DNA from: CAYOHG01 sp964465125
GTDB lineage: Bacteria > Planctomycetota > Phycisphaerae > UBA1845 > Fen-1342
Assembly: GCA_964465125.1 (NCBI GenBank)
Contig: CAYXIO010000019.1
Span: 1 to 64,000 of the forward strand
Reading direction: 5' to 3'
Length of the DNA stretch: 64,000 nt
Positions 33,699 through 43,350 of the stretch are shown piece after piece (the stretch's first letter is position 1; each line of letters opens with the position of its first letter). The position numbers and the translations under genes are program-made. Under the pieces are notes generated by a model, which made no database searches, was not told the DNA's origin, and saw nothing but the letters and a program-made list of their open reading frames with translations.

Positions 33699-34955
33699 TC
33701 ACGGGTTCGATGCTTGCGGACCCGACGGACCGGCGCCGTCTCCGCCGCGCCGGCCGCGCCGCCGGCCGCGCCGACGTCGACGCCCCGGCCGGCCAGACGG
33801 GTCTCCGTGCGGCGCTTCGGCGCCGCCCTGCGGACCCTCGCCGTCCCGTTGCTCCGCATCGGGCGTTTCCGGCTCGCTCGCCGGGTCTCCAGCGCCCGGG
33901 TCGCCCCGCTCCGAAGGCGCTTCCTCCTCGCGCGGCGCGACCGGACGATGCGGATTGCGTCCGCTCGGCATGCGCCGCAGGGGTACTTGCGACGCGCCCA
34001 AGTCCGGCGGCGGATCGACCGGGAACGCCTTGAGCTCTTCGACCGGAATGGTCAGCTCGCGACCGTCCCGCACCCGCGCGAGCACCAGTTGCGTCAGTAC
34101 CTGGCGGTCGATCACCTCGGCCGGACCGTAGGCGGTATCCGCCCAGACCCCCGGGCGCGGCAGCCGCTTGACCAGCTCCTCGTAGCCGACGTGCTCATAG
34201 CGCAGACAGCAGCGCAGCCGGCCGCAGCGGCCCGACACCTTGGTCGGGTCAAGCGTGGACTTTTGCAGCTTGGCCATCTTCATGGTGACCGGCCGCAGCT
34301 TCTTCAGAAAATTCTTGCAGCAACACTCGCGCCCGCAGATCTCGTAGTCCGCCACGAGCCGGGCTTCGTCGCGCGCCCCCACCTGGCGCAGCTCGATGCG
34401 GGTGCGATAGTCGGAGGCAAGCTGCCGCACCAGCTCGCGAAAGTCGATCCGCTCGTCGGAGCGGAAGTAGAAGACGACGCGCTCGCCGCCGAGCAGGTGC
34501 TCGACCGTGACGATTTTCATCGGCAAATCGAGCTGCGCGGCGAGCAACTGGGCCTTGTCGATGTCCGCGCGCGCGCCGGCGTTCAACCGCCGGTCGTCCC
34601 GGAGATCGTCGGCCGTCGCCTCGCGCAGGATTCGCCCCGCCCGCAGGCCGTAGAACTCGGGACCACAGTTCTCGACGTAGCGTTTGATTTGCTCGCGGCC
34701 CACGGCGTTGGTGCAGCCGGTGCACGAGAGGCTGACCTGCTCGCCCAGCTCGATGCCGCGATCCGTCTGGATGACGACCTTGGCGCCGCAGCGGAACACG
34801 CTGCCGCGCCGGAAGTTGAACTCCCCGACCCAGCGCATGGCGCCGAAGCGGACCGCCATAGTCGGATAGACCTTCTCCAGGCCCGCGCCGCACTCGCTGG
34901 TGCAACCGCGGTCGTCGCGCTCTGGGGAATTGTCCTGCACCGGCAAACTGACCAT
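33699..34955 (-). CDS. PSP1-domain (RicT/YaaT-like) protein
   Basis: 418 residues from the ATG at 34955; a GTG at 34994 adds 13 residues. The PSP1 C-terminal region is clear: DYRTRIELRQVGARDEA ... CGRECCCKNFL ... MKMAKLQKSTLDPTKVSGRCGRLRCCLRYE. The cysteine cluster matches the iron-sulfur ligands of the Ric complex in Bacillus, which controls RNA processing with RNase Y. A CTGC motif lies earlier. The last about 100 residues are disordered, rich in Pro, Gly, Arg and Glu (GRRRRRGRRRGRRGGDG), which may bind RNA. It is cytoplasmic. No ricA or ricF is nearby. Confidence 0.85.
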   Translation of the reverse strand: MVSLPVQDNSPERDDRGCTSECGAGLEKVYPTMAVRFGAMRWVGEFNFRRGSVFRCGAKVVIQTDRGIELGEQVSLSCTGCTNAVGREQIKRYVENCGPEFYGLRAGRILREATADDLRDDRRLNAGARADIDKAQLLAAQLDLPMKIVTVEHLLGGERVVFYFRSDERIDFRELVRQLASDYRTRIELRQVGARDEARLVADYEICGRECCCKNFLKKLRPVTMKMAKLQKSTLDPTKVSGRCGRLRCCLRYEHVGYEELVKRLPRPGVWADTAYGPAEVIDRQVLTQLVLARVRDGRELTIPVEELKAFPVDPPPDLGASQVPLRRMPSGRNPHRPVAPREEEAPSERGDPGAGDPASEPETPDAEQRDGEGPQGGAEAPHGDPSGRPGRRRRRGRRRGRRGGDGAGPSGPQASNP

Positions 34956-35042
34956 CACGGCATCCGCAAGCGAGCCGGCAACGAGCGCGCACACCCACGG
35001 GAGCGCGCGTCGCGCAGCACCTGAAGCCGGGCTATTCTTACG

Positions 35043-37802
35043 CTAATTGGGAACTTCGACAAGACGATTCAGCACGCGCTCGCCGTCGATCTCCTCGACG
35101 CCCACGTAGACCAGCCCGCCGGCCAGCTCGCGGCTGTCCGGAAAACGAAAGACGTTGGTCAGGAAGCGTCCGGGCTCGACCTCCAGAAACTGTCCCTGTA
35201 GCCGCTTGCGGCCGGGCGGCGCGCAGAACGCCGAGAAGCTGACCGCCGCGCGCGAGCGGTTCCGCAGGGTCAGCTCCACGATCAGGGTGTCGTCGAGCCA
35301 GGCGGCATTGGCTTCCAGCGCGATGTCGCGCAGGCTGATTTCGATCGGTTCGGTGAAGCGCAGGTCCGCGGGGTGGGGCGAAATCACCGAGATTTCGACT
35401 TCCAGCGGCGCGCGCATCGCAAGCTGGCGAGGCGGCACGCTCAATTGCAGCGGCTGGCGGAGCTCCTCGCCTGGTTCGAGCGAGAAGCGCCGTGTGCGCG
35501 GAGTCACCGTCCAGTCCGCCGGCGCCGTCAACCTCAGCTCGCCCACCATGGGTGAGTCGTACGGGTTGCGGAATGAAAGCACCGGCTGCTCGGCGTCGGC
35601 GCGGACCTCGATCTCCTTCGGCGCGAATCGGTAGCTGGCGTGCAGCGCGGTCATCGCCGCGTTCAGCCGCTCGATGAAGACCGGCTCGGGTCCGACGGGA
35701 ACGAGCGCGTAGTTTCCGTCGGTCAGCAACGGGCGACTTGTCCCGCGCAGGTCGCAGAGCACGGGCGCCGCGCCGATGTACATCGGCACCGGCTCCGTCA
35801 GCGGCTGGTCGCGCCAGGTCCAGATCGCCAGACAATTCGAGGGGCCTTCGTCGAAGAGGATCGCGACCGTCTGCGGCGCCGGACGAAGGACGGCTCGCGC
35901 TCGGCGCCCGGCCAACATGTGAAAGAGGGTGCGCACGCCGATGTAGTCCCGGGAGGGCTCCAGCACGCGCCTTCCGCTGACGTCGCTCAGCTTCAGCGGC
36001 GCGGGCACGTAGGTCCGCTCCAGACCGAGCGACTTCGCCAGGATCAGGCGCAGCGCGAGATCGGCCAGCGCCTCGCCGCCGCGCTCGCCGGAATGATCCT
36101 CGGGCGCTTCGAGCGATAGCCAGCAGCGCGGCACGGCGTCCTCGACGATCCAGCGCAGCATCTCGGGCAATCTGCGCGCCGGAAGCTGCGCCGGATACCA
36201 GACGGAGCGCACCTCGCCGTCTTCCAGAGGCATGGCCGCGTGCTGCGGCGCGGCTTCGGGAATCGCCAGTTGCGGCAGCGTCAGGTAGCGCCGGAAGGCC
36301 AACCGCGCGATCGAAAGCAGACGCGCGTCCCAGCCTGGAGCCGCGGTGAGTTCGATACGCTCGTCGCCCAACTGCCAGACCGGAATGGCGCCGCCGAAGT
36401 GCGATAGCGCGGAGCCGCAAGCGAGGGACCAGGCGCGCGGATCGGCCACCAGGCTCTGCAACGTCGACGCGCCGGCATGCTCCGCGCCCGGGGCCGCCAG
36501 CGCGACCGCGGTCACGTCGACGCCGCGGCGTTGCAGCTCGCGCGTCAGAAGACTGATCTCGCGCAGCCGTGCAAGCAGCTCGCTGCTCGGTTCGGTTCCG
36601 CTCATCTCCACGCCGATCTTGACCGCCGGCGCGCCGAGACCGAGGACCAGGTCGACCGCGTCGGCGACGTCCCCGCCGCGCCAGGGTCCCAGGTCGATCC
36701 CCAGGTCGCTGGTCAGGCGCTGACGCGGCTCACCCAGGTCGGGAACGACCACGAATCGCAGCGTTCGCGTCAGGACGGCATCCTCGACGCTCAGCACACG
36801 CAGCGTCGCGGTGTAGTTGCCGGCGGCCAGCGCCGACGTCTTCGCGCTCAGGCGCGTTGCCCGGGCCGCGTCCGGCGAAGCAGCATTCTCCGCGCTCGAC
36901 GGATCGTGCGAGAGCGGACCGATCATCGCGTTGCGGTCCGCCGCGATCTCCAGACGCTCCCGGTGCACTTCGCTCCCCTCCGTGCTGCGAACCTGAAGCT
37001 CCACGGCCAGCGGAACGTCCTGGGCGTGCTGCACGTCGATGGCGAACTCGGCCGCGTCGCCGGCGCGCAGCAGCGGAGCGCCACGCGCCAGGCTCAGCGC
37101 GGCTCTCGGCAGGCGAATGATGGAAATGTCGTCGAACCACGCTCGCCCCGACACGTCCGTGGCGATGATCGGATCGAGCGTGCCGCTCGGCGGCGCCATC
37201 CAGCAGTATTCCTGTGCCACCCAGAGTTGCAGGCAGATGCGATGCGCGTGCGACAGATGCGTCGGCATCACAAGTTCGACCGGCTGCCAATCTTCGTCGG
37301 ACTCCGCGCGACTACGCACCAGGTTGCTGACGCAGTCGCTGCCCGCGATCCGCTGCCCGTAACGGTCGACCAGGTAGGCCGCCATGAACGCGGCGGAGTG
37401 AACCAGCCGCTGCGGGCGAACGAATCCGCGAATCAGGTAGGCCGATTCAGGCGTGATCGCCAGGTCGAGCTGGTGGTATTCAAAGGCGACGTTGGCTGTC
37501 TCGGCGTCAAGCCGAAACGAGGGTGCGGCGCGGTGACCGACCTCGTCGTCGATGCGCCCGCGGGCGAATCCGGGCAGTCCGACGCCGCTCAGTCGCTCCC
37601 AATGCAGCGGCACCTCGTCGAAGTTTCCGAGCCGACGTTCATCAAAGTCAAAATCCTTGAGAATCTGGTGCAGGCTGGCGTCCTGCGCCGCTCGCGGCGC
37701 GACTTGAACGGCTGGATCCGACGCCAGGGTCGGCCGCGGTTCCCAGCGCGCCGCCATCAACGCCATTATCAGACCGAGAACTTGCGCGCAACACACGTTC
37801 AT
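35043..37802 (-). CDS. large secreted protein, multi-domain, function unknown
   Basis: 919 residues with an N-terminal signal-like segment (VLGLIMALMAARW...). Residues about 50-240 look like a jelly-roll/CBM-like domain (RAWFDDISIIRLP), similar in order to the large secreted protein at 27136-30060. A middle part of about 330-650 residues is alpha/beta-like (GAPAVKIGVEMSGTEPSSELLARLREISLLTRELQRRGVDVTAVAL). The C-terminal about 200 residues hold Ig-like or alpha-galactosidase-NEW-type sandwich repeats (VLSFRNPYDSPMVGELRLTAPADW). No catalytic motif is certain. It follows the pseudopilin gene by 87 bases on the same strand. Confidence 0.6.
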   Translation of the reverse strand: MNVCCAQVLGLIMALMAARWEPRPTLASDPAVQVAPRAAQDASLHQILKDFDFDERRLGNFDEVPLHWERLSGVGLPGFARGRIDDEVGHRAAPSFRLDAETANVAFEYHQLDLAITPESAYLIRGFVRPQRLVHSAAFMAAYLVDRYGQRIAGSDCVSNLVRSRAESDEDWQPVELVMPTHLSHAHRICLQLWVAQEYCWMAPPSGTLDPIIATDVSGRAWFDDISIIRLPRAALSLARGAPLLRAGDAAEFAIDVQHAQDVPLAVELQVRSTEGSEVHRERLEIAADRNAMIGPLSHDPSSAENAASPDAARATRLSAKTSALAAGNYTATLRVLSVEDAVLTRTLRFVVVPDLGEPRQRLTSDLGIDLGPWRGGDVADAVDLVLGLGAPAVKIGVEMSGTEPSSELLARLREISLLTRELQRRGVDVTAVALAAPGAEHAGASTLQSLVADPRAWSLACGSALSHFGGAIPVWQLGDERIELTAAPGWDARLLSIARLAFRRYLTLPQLAIPEAAPQHAAMPLEDGEVRSVWYPAQLPARRLPEMLRWIVEDAVPRCWLSLEAPEDHSGERGGEALADLALRLILAKSLGLERTYVPAPLKLSDVSGRRVLEPSRDYIGVRTLFHMLAGRRARAVLRPAPQTVAILFDEGPSNCLAIWTWRDQPLTEPVPMYIGAAPVLCDLRGTSRPLLTDGNYALVPVGPEPVFIERLNAAMTALHASYRFAPKEIEVRADAEQPVLSFRNPYDSPMVGELRLTAPADWTVTPRTRRFSLEPGEELRQPLQLSVPPRQLAMRAPLEVEISVISPHPADLRFTEPIEISLRDIALEANAAWLDDTLIVELTLRNRSRAAVSFSAFCAPPGRKRLQGQFLEVEPGRFLTNVFRFPDSRELAGGLVYVGVEEIDGERVLNRLVEVPN

Positions 37803-37889
37803 CGTCTGCGCGCATCGGCAGGTTGACTCAGAAACCTGAGGAGTCGCGGGCGACGCTTCGAGGGGCGCCGACCACGCCGGCCCATCCCC

Positions 37890-38654
37890 CTACCAGCGGC
37901 CGTCCGCGGCTTCGGGATTGAACCAAAGCGCGTTGGCAACCGGGTCCGACGCGATCTGGCGGTACTTCGCCAGCGTCCACCATTCCGTGTGCCCGTCGAT
38001 CGCACCCAGCGTCACGCCGCTCCCGCCGTGGCGGAACGTGAACCCCTGATCCGGCGAGCTGGAGCAGTCCTGCCAGTCTTCGGTGTACCAGCCGGTCGCC
38101 TGCTCGTCCATTCCTTCCGGGTCTGGCGGCTCCCAGTAGATCACGGCGTCCACGCGATAGCGCGACAGATCGAACGAGCGCGTGGCGGTAAAGGCCGAAA
38201 TCGAGCCGTTCATCAGGTAGCTGGTCAACAGACGCGTGTCCTTTTTGTTTCCGGACACGCGCTCGTGTTCCGGGCACTTGTAGATCCCCAGGTCGCCGCC
38301 GAACGGATAGATCGCACCGTCCTTGACGTCTTCGGGCTTCCATTGCGGATCGCTGCCCGAGTAGGTGAGCTTCTTTGCATCGAACGCCCAGCCGGTCGGG
38401 AGGGTCGGATCGCTGGCGGGCCAACCCCAGTTGGGCAGCGGCCAATACCCACGGAACTGATCCGCGTAGGCACGACACGCCACCAGAAGATTCCGCTGGT
38501 TGGCTGCGCAGCGAACGCGCCGCGCCTCCTTCCGCGCCGATTTCAACGCCGGAAGGAGGATCGAAATGAGCAATGCGATGATGGCGACGACGACCAGCAG
38601 CTCGATCAGCGTGAACGCGCCTCGGCGGCGAAGGCGGCGCGCGCCAATCCCCAT
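37890..38654 (-). CDS. type II secretion pseudopilin-like protein with prepilin N-terminus
   Basis: 254 residues from the ATG at 38654, with GGAGG upstream. RRGAFTLIELLVVVAIIALLISILLPALKSARKEARRVRC is the type IV prepilin/pseudopilin cleavage and helix signature common in planctomycetes; cleavage falls before FTLIE. The globular part holds the short VRCAANQRNLL helix and the C-terminal H-x-G pattern of pilin-like exported proteins (GFTFRHGGSGVTLGAIDGHTEWW). It probably forms part of a pseudopilus or is a surface-exposed pilin-like protein. It is followed by a large secreted protein gene. Confidence 0.85.
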   Translation of the reverse strand: MGIGARRLRRRGAFTLIELLVVVAIIALLISILLPALKSARKEARRVRCAANQRNLLVACRAYADQFRGYWPLPNWGWPASDPTLPTGWAFDAKKLTYSGSDPQWKPEDVKDGAIYPFGGDLGIYKCPEHERVSGNKKDTRLLTSYLMNGSISAFTATRSFDLSRYRVDAVIYWEPPDPEGMDEQATGWYTEDWQDCSSSPDQGFTFRHGGSGVTLGAIDGHTEWWTLAKYRQIASDPVANALWFNPEAADGRW

Positions 38655-38825
38655 GAGAGCACCTCCGACTCACGATCGGTGCGCCTGGACATGCGCCCGA
38701 CGAGCTCGCCAGAATCGTCGAGGCCCGCTCGCGGAATCGCTGTCGGCCCCGACGCCTCTAGGCTAACGTCGGCGCCCACCCAACTCAATCGTGGCCGGCC
38801 CGAATCCTGCCGACGGCTCGTCCGG

Positions 38826-39314
38826 CTAGATCTTCACCGGCTTACCGAGCTTCCGGCGAACCACCGCGAACTGCCCGACGTGCATGGTTTCGTGCATGCC
38901 GATCATGTTGAACACCGCACCGACCGTGGGCGCATAGTCGCGCATCTTCTCGGGGGCCGGGCCGTCCAGCGCTGCGTCCGGCGTGGCCTGGAGCGCCGCC
39001 AGGGTCGCCTCGTGCATCTTCGCGAACAGCGTCAGGTACTGCGCCTTGCCGCCGAAACCCGTTTTCGCGTCGGAGGTCGCCGTCTCCTTCGAGTGGGCGG
39101 CGGCGAAGCCCGCCGGCAGCTCCGGCATCTTGTGGCCGAGAGCGCTGATCATCTCGTGCTCCGAGACCAGCAGATGGCCGAGCTGCCAGGCGACGTGGTT
39201 GGCGCCGGGAACCGGGCGCTGCAGCAGATCGGCGTCGCTCAGATCGTCCAGGTACTGATTGGTGATCCAGTGTGCCATCTCAACGGAACTGCGAATGACG
39301 TCCTTGGCTGTCAT
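38826..39314 (-). CDS. DinB-family protein
   Basis: 162 residues. The four-helix DinB/YfiT fold is suggested by MAHWITNQYLDDLSDADLLQRPVPGANHVAWQLGHLLVSEHEMI (His after WQLGH) and GMHETMHVGQFAVVRRKLGKP (two further His). The three His match the metal site of this superfamily. Members include bacillithiol-dependent transferases and uncharacterised damage-inducible proteins. Cytoplasmic, monocistronic. The substrate is unknown. Confidence 0.85.
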   Translation of the reverse strand: MTAKDVIRSSVEMAHWITNQYLDDLSDADLLQRPVPGANHVAWQLGHLLVSEHEMISALGHKMPELPAGFAAAHSKETATSDAKTGFGGKAQYLTLFAKMHEATLAALQATPDAALDGPAPEKMRDYAPTVGAVFNMIGMHETMHVGQFAVVRRKLGKPVKI

Positions 39315-39446
39315 CGGCCGACTCCTGATTGAATCCCTGGAAATCGCGCGCCGCGGGTGCGCGCCGCTACCCTACGCCTGCCGGAGTGTAGCAGGCGGTC
39401 GGCGGATGTCCGAGCCGCGTTGGTCCGTCGCTGGGAAGATGCACGG

Positions 39447-40265
39447 GTGCCTGAGATTCTGGGAATCCTGAACCTGACGCGCGATTCGTTTTCCGACGGC
39501 GGGCAGTACCTGTCGCCGCAGGCTGCCGTCGCGCGGGCGGAGCAACTGCTACGCGACGGCGCCGACGTCATCGACGTCGGCGCGGAGTCCACGCATCCGG
39601 ACAGCGAGCCGGTTCTAGAGCAGGAAGAGATTCATCGGCTGTCAGGGGTGTTGCCGGCGATGCGCGCGCGAGGCGCGCGCATCTCGGTCGACACCTGCAA
39701 GCCGAGCGTGATGAAGTACGCCATCGACGCCGGCGCTGAGTTCATCAACGACGTGCGCGCCTTTCGCGAGTCCGGCGCCATCGATGCCGTGCGGCGCTCG
39801 TCCGCCCGGCTGATCGTCATGCATTCGCGTTCGCCGGCGGCGCGGGCGCAGCGGGAAACAAGCGACGCCGTCTGCGCCGACGAGATCGTGGGGCAAATTG
39901 AGCGGTTCTTCGCCGAGCGGCTGGACGCGTTGGCCGCCGCCGGCATCGACCGCGCGCGGATCATCCTCGACCCGGGCATGGGCTTCTTCCTCGGCAGCGA
40001 CCCGGAACTGAGCACGGCGGTGCTGCGCGAGCTGCCGCGGCTGGCGCGGCTGGGATGTCCGCTCCTGGTCTGCACGTCGCGCAAGTCGTTTCTGGGATCG
40101 CTGCTGGGCGACCGCGAATCGCCGCGCCCGGTCGGCCAGCGCTGGGCCGGTACGCTCGCGTCGGAGTTGTGGGCCGCGGCGCACGGCGCGGCCTATCTGC
40201 GCACTCATGACGTGCGTGCCCTGCGCGATGCGCTGCGCGTCGACGCGGCGATCCGGCCGCAATGA
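39447..40265 (+). CDS. folP: dihydropteroate synthase
   Basis: 272 residues from GTG at 39447, preceded by GGGAAG; the frame is open to 39357. ILGILNLTRDSFSDGG, VIDVGAESTHPDSEPV, ISVDTCKPSVMKYAIDAGAEFINDV, ILDPGMGFF, TSRKSFLGSLLG and LRTHDVRALRDAL follow the order of DHPS motifs for pterin and sulfa/pABA binding. The loop EST-HPDS differs from the usual ESTRPG. It makes dihydropteroate for folate. It stands alone: folK and folB are not near. The TetR-family gene begins from the adjacent base in the opposite direction. Confidence 0.85.
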   Translation: MPEILGILNLTRDSFSDGGQYLSPQAAVARAEQLLRDGADVIDVGAESTHPDSEPVLEQEEIHRLSGVLPAMRARGARISVDTCKPSVMKYAIDAGAEFINDVRAFRESGAIDAVRRSSARLIVMHSRSPAARAQRETSDAVCADEIVGQIERFFAERLDALAAAGIDRARIILDPGMGFFLGSDPELSTAVLRELPRLARLGCPLLVCTSRKSFLGSLLGDRESPRPVGQRWAGTLASELWAAAHGAAYLRTHDVRALRDALRVDAAIRPQ

Positions 40266-40889
40266 TCATGGCCTGAGCTTCGCGCGCGCTTTCCCGGCGG
40301 CGCCTCGCCGAGCGCGCTCGGCGGGTGCGGCGCGCAGTACACGCGCCAGCGCGTCGAGAATGGCGTCCGCCCGGCTGGAGACCGGCGGCGCGACGTCGCC
40401 GTAGATCATGCCCACCACCGGCTGAAGGACGAGTCCGAGCAGGAACTGCATGGCGAGGTCCGGTTCGATGGGCCGCAGCACCCCCGCTTCGCGGGCGCGT
40501 TGCAGCGCGTGCAGCAGCAGCGTTCGCACGCCCTGCTCCGCCGGCACGCTGCCTGCCAGATCGTGCTGGCTCAGCAGGAGGAACTTCAGCAGCAGCGGTT
40601 GCTCGTCGGCGAATTGCAGGAACTCGCGCACCAGGGCCGCCAGCTCGGACCATTCGTCCGGCGCGCCGCGCGCCGCCCGAATCAGGCGCGCCAGCATGTC
40701 GTCGAAGTGCCGCCGGTAGACCGCGGCGGCGAGGTCGTCGCGGTCGGTCCAGTAGCGGTAGAGCAGCCCGGGCGAGACGCCCGAGACGCGCGCGATGTCC
40801 TTGATGCTGGTGGCGTGCAGGCCCTTGGCGGCGATGATCTGAACGACGGCGCGTTCGATGGCGTCACGCTTGAGGACGGGGCGTGCCAT
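40266..40889 (-). CDS. TetR/AcrR-family transcriptional regulator
   Basis: 207 residues. DAIERAVVQIIAAKGLHATSIKDIARVSGVSPGLLYRYWTDRDDLAAAVYRRHF is the typical TetR DNA-binding domain (first about 60 residues). The C-terminal domain (LAALVREFLQFADEQPLLLKFLLLSQHDL ... MQFLLGLVLQPVVGMIYGD) would bind a small hydrophobic ligand. The last 20 residues are Arg-rich. Its stop is directly adjacent to that of folP, so the two are convergent. The upstream flank leads to the tRNA gene; no obvious target such as an efflux pump is next to it. Confidence 0.88.
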   Translation of the reverse strand: MARPVLKRDAIERAVVQIIAAKGLHATSIKDIARVSGVSPGLLYRYWTDRDDLAAAVYRRHFDDMLARLIRAARGAPDEWSELAALVREFLQFADEQPLLLKFLLLSQHDLAGSVPAEQGVRTLLLHALQRAREAGVLRPIEPDLAMQFLLGLVLQPVVGMIYGDVAPPVSSRADAILDALARVLRAAPAERARRGAAGKARAKLRP

Positions 40890-40968
40890 AGCGGTCCTGA
40901 GCCCGGCCCGGGCTGCGCCATGGGTGTCGGCGAAGCAGCCGGCAGCGCGGCGGGGCCTGTCGATTGAA

Positions 40969-41042
40969 AGGCGGCGGCGGGATTCGAACCCGCGAATGAC
41001 GGTTTTGCAAACCGTTCCCTTAGGCCACTTGGGTACGCCGCC
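40969..41042 (-). tRNA. tRNA-Cys (GCA)
   Basis: The cloverleaf reads on the - strand. The acceptor stem is GGCGGCG paired to CGCCGCC (40970-40976). The anticodon stem is ACGGT/ACCGT with loop TTGCAAA, giving anticodon GCA. The T arm is GCGGG-TTCGAAT-CCCGC. The discriminator base is U (40969), the known identity base for tRNA-Cys. No CCA is encoded after it. Confidence 0.93.
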
Positions 41043-41174
41043 CGCGTGCCCGCGATCCGCCCCAACCGCCGGCCACCGAGCCCGCCGCCGCGGGGCGTTC
41101 GCGGCTCGGCATCATACGCGCCACGGTCGGCCGGCGGCAAGCGTGCGTTCCCACCGCGCGCCGCCATCCCGCCT

Positions 41175-43151
41175 TCAGTAGCAATCGACTCCGAAGTTCT
41201 GAAGCAGAATCGAAAGGTCGATCAGATCCACGTCGCCGTCGCCATCCATGTCCCCGCTCGAAAAAGTCTGCCCGCTGGCCGCGCCGAAATTCACCAGCAG
41301 TTGCGACAAATCGAGCGTGTCCACGCGCGTGTCGCCGTTCAAATCGCCCGGGACCGGCGACGGATAGACCAGCAGCGCGTCGTCGCTGGTCCGCGAGCCG
41401 CAGTAGTTCGTCACGACCACGTGGTAGTAGCCCAGATCGCCCGGCGCGAGCGCCGCGATCGCGTAGCTGGCGCTGCCGGCGCCCGGGATCGCCACGCCCT
41501 GCCGATACCACTGATAGAACAGCGGCGCGGTGCCCGCGGCGGACACTGACAGCGTCACCGCTTCACCCAGGCACGCGTAGGTGTCCTGCGGCTGCGACGT
41601 GATGCTGACCGGCAGCAGGCTGTCGTCGGGATAGAGGGCGTGCGGATCGCTGATCACGTTCCCGCACATGTTCGACACGGAGACCTGATAGATCCCTCCG
41701 TCCGCGGCGTCGAAGTCGCTGATGGTGTAGCTCGGACCGGTCGCGCCGGGGATCGCCACGTAGTTATGCCACCATTGGTAGCTGAGCGTTCCCTCGCCGA
41801 CCGCCAGCACGGTCATCGTGTGCGCGCCGCCGGGGCAGACCGGGAACGCGCCGACCGGGAAGTTCACGATCGACACCCCGTCGTAGGTCAGGTCGCACGC
41901 CAGGCTGTTGACGTAGGGCAGGATCGCCTCGTTGATCGTCCGCGGGTGCATGTGCATGATGATGTTCGCCACGCCGCCCGGGCACCCATGACAGTAGCTC
42001 ATGATCGTGCCGTCGGTGGTGCATTCGCCCCAGGCGCAGCCGTCGACCGGCGGCGTCATGTCGTGCGTGTGCGGGGCACCGAAGTTGTGGCCGGTTTCAT
42101 GCGCGACGACATACGGGTCCCAGTTCTGCCCTTGATGGTCCTGGAGCGGCAGCGGAAAATAGCCGCCCAGATTGGCCGACAGGCCGTAGTTGTAGTTCCA
42201 GTTGCACAAGCCCGGAACGTACGCCACGCCTCCGCCCAGCGGCCGGCCGGAGTAGAAGTGCGTGACATTGCGGTTGATGCCGCGCATGTTCGCGTTCCAG
42301 TAATTCTGGAACTGCGTAAGCTGGCTGCCCGTGTCAGGCTGGTCCCACGGATCAGCGTCCGTCTCCCACAGGCGAACGTAGGACACGATCAGCCCGACGT
42401 TGAAGTCCATCTCGTAGATGTAGCTGACGGCGCCGCTGAGCGTCGCGACGTAGGCGCTGGCCGCATTCAGGTCGCCTCCGAACAGAGCGCTGGTGAACTC
42501 CCGGTCGGTCTCGACCGCGAAACGCGCCCGCCGACAGGTGGCGCGGGTCGACTCGCCGCCCGGCTCGCGCTGAACCGGCGGAAGCGCGCCGACGGGGCCG
42601 AGCGTGAACTCATCCGCGCCGCACTCCCAAGGTTGAAGCGGAATCGCCTCCGGCGGCACCCGACTGCGGTCGTAGCACACCACCGGGCCGTCGTACCCGT
42701 GCGGGCCGCTCGAAACCACAAACCGGCCACCGGAATAATCGGCCCAGCCGTGCGCCGCCGAACCCGAGAGGCTCAGAAACACGCTGGAATCAGGTTCGCC
42801 CGCGACCGCGCCGGCCAGCAGAACGACGTCCGGCCGGGGCAGCGGCCACTCGCGGGTTCCGTCCGACGCGACCAGTTGCGCGTCGGACGCGAAGATCTCC
42901 ATGCGGCGCAGGTCGAGCGTCAGCGCGCGGTCCGCGTCAACGGCGAAATCCGTCAGTTGCAACTCCGACACGTCCCGCAGCGCGTTCAGGCGCGCAGCGT
43001 CGAGCCGAAGGGCGATTCCGTACTGAACCGATCGCGTCGCGTCGCGCACGAGAGGTGAGGTGAACGCCGAAGTGCCGTCCTGGGAAAACGTCGAATCGGC
43101 GAGCAGGCCCGCCGTTAGAAGCGCAGCCAGACACATTCGAATGCGTCGCAT
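41175..43151 (-). CDS. secreted metzincin metalloprotease with Ig-like domains and dockerin tail
   Basis: 658 residues with a signal peptide (MCLAALLTAGLLA). A propeptide region (about 25-200) precedes the catalytic domain. HETGHNFGAPH at about 351-361 is the HExxHxxGxxH zinc motif, and TIMSYC (about 382-387) is the Met-turn; many cysteines follow. Two Ig-like domains (SYQWWHNYVAIPGATGPSY and FYQWYRQGVAIPGAGSASY) come next. The last about 55 residues are two EF-hand-like loops (GDLNGDTRVDTLDLSQLLVNFG and GDMDGDGDVDLIDLSILLQNFG) and end with DCY. It probably degrades proteins outside the cell, anchored by the tail. Confidence 0.88.
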   Translation of the reverse strand: MRRIRMCLAALLTAGLLADSTFSQDGTSAFTSPLVRDATRSVQYGIALRLDAARLNALRDVSELQLTDFAVDADRALTLDLRRMEIFASDAQLVASDGTREWPLPRPDVVLLAGAVAGEPDSSVFLSLSGSAAHGWADYSGGRFVVSSGPHGYDGPVVCYDRSRVPPEAIPLQPWECGADEFTLGPVGALPPVQREPGGESTRATCRRARFAVETDREFTSALFGGDLNAASAYVATLSGAVSYIYEMDFNVGLIVSYVRLWETDADPWDQPDTGSQLTQFQNYWNANMRGINRNVTHFYSGRPLGGGVAYVPGLCNWNYNYGLSANLGGYFPLPLQDHQGQNWDPYVVAHETGHNFGAPHTHDMTPPVDGCAWGECTTDGTIMSYCHGCPGGVANIIMHMHPRTINEAILPYVNSLACDLTYDGVSIVNFPVGAFPVCPGGAHTMTVLAVGEGTLSYQWWHNYVAIPGATGPSYTISDFDAADGGIYQVSVSNMCGNVISDPHALYPDDSLLPVSITSQPQDTYACLGEAVTLSVSAAGTAPLFYQWYRQGVAIPGAGSASYAIAALAPGDLGYYHVVVTNYCGSRTSDDALLVYPSPVPGDLNGDTRVDTLDLSQLLVNFGAASGQTFSSGDMDGDGDVDLIDLSILLQNFGVDCY

Positions 43152-43350
43152 GACGAGCTACCTCAGAGTGAACGGGCACGGGCAGCCGCTCGAAAGCCCG
43201 GCTGACCGGCGCCGAAGCCGCCCTTCGTCAGGTTATCGCGCTGCGCCCGCAGCGGAAAGGGCAATCCCAGCGCGAATCGCGGCGCGGAATTGCGGTCGGC
43301 GATCATCCCCGCAGCGGGCAGCCCGCACAGGGCCCGATACAATCGCCGGC

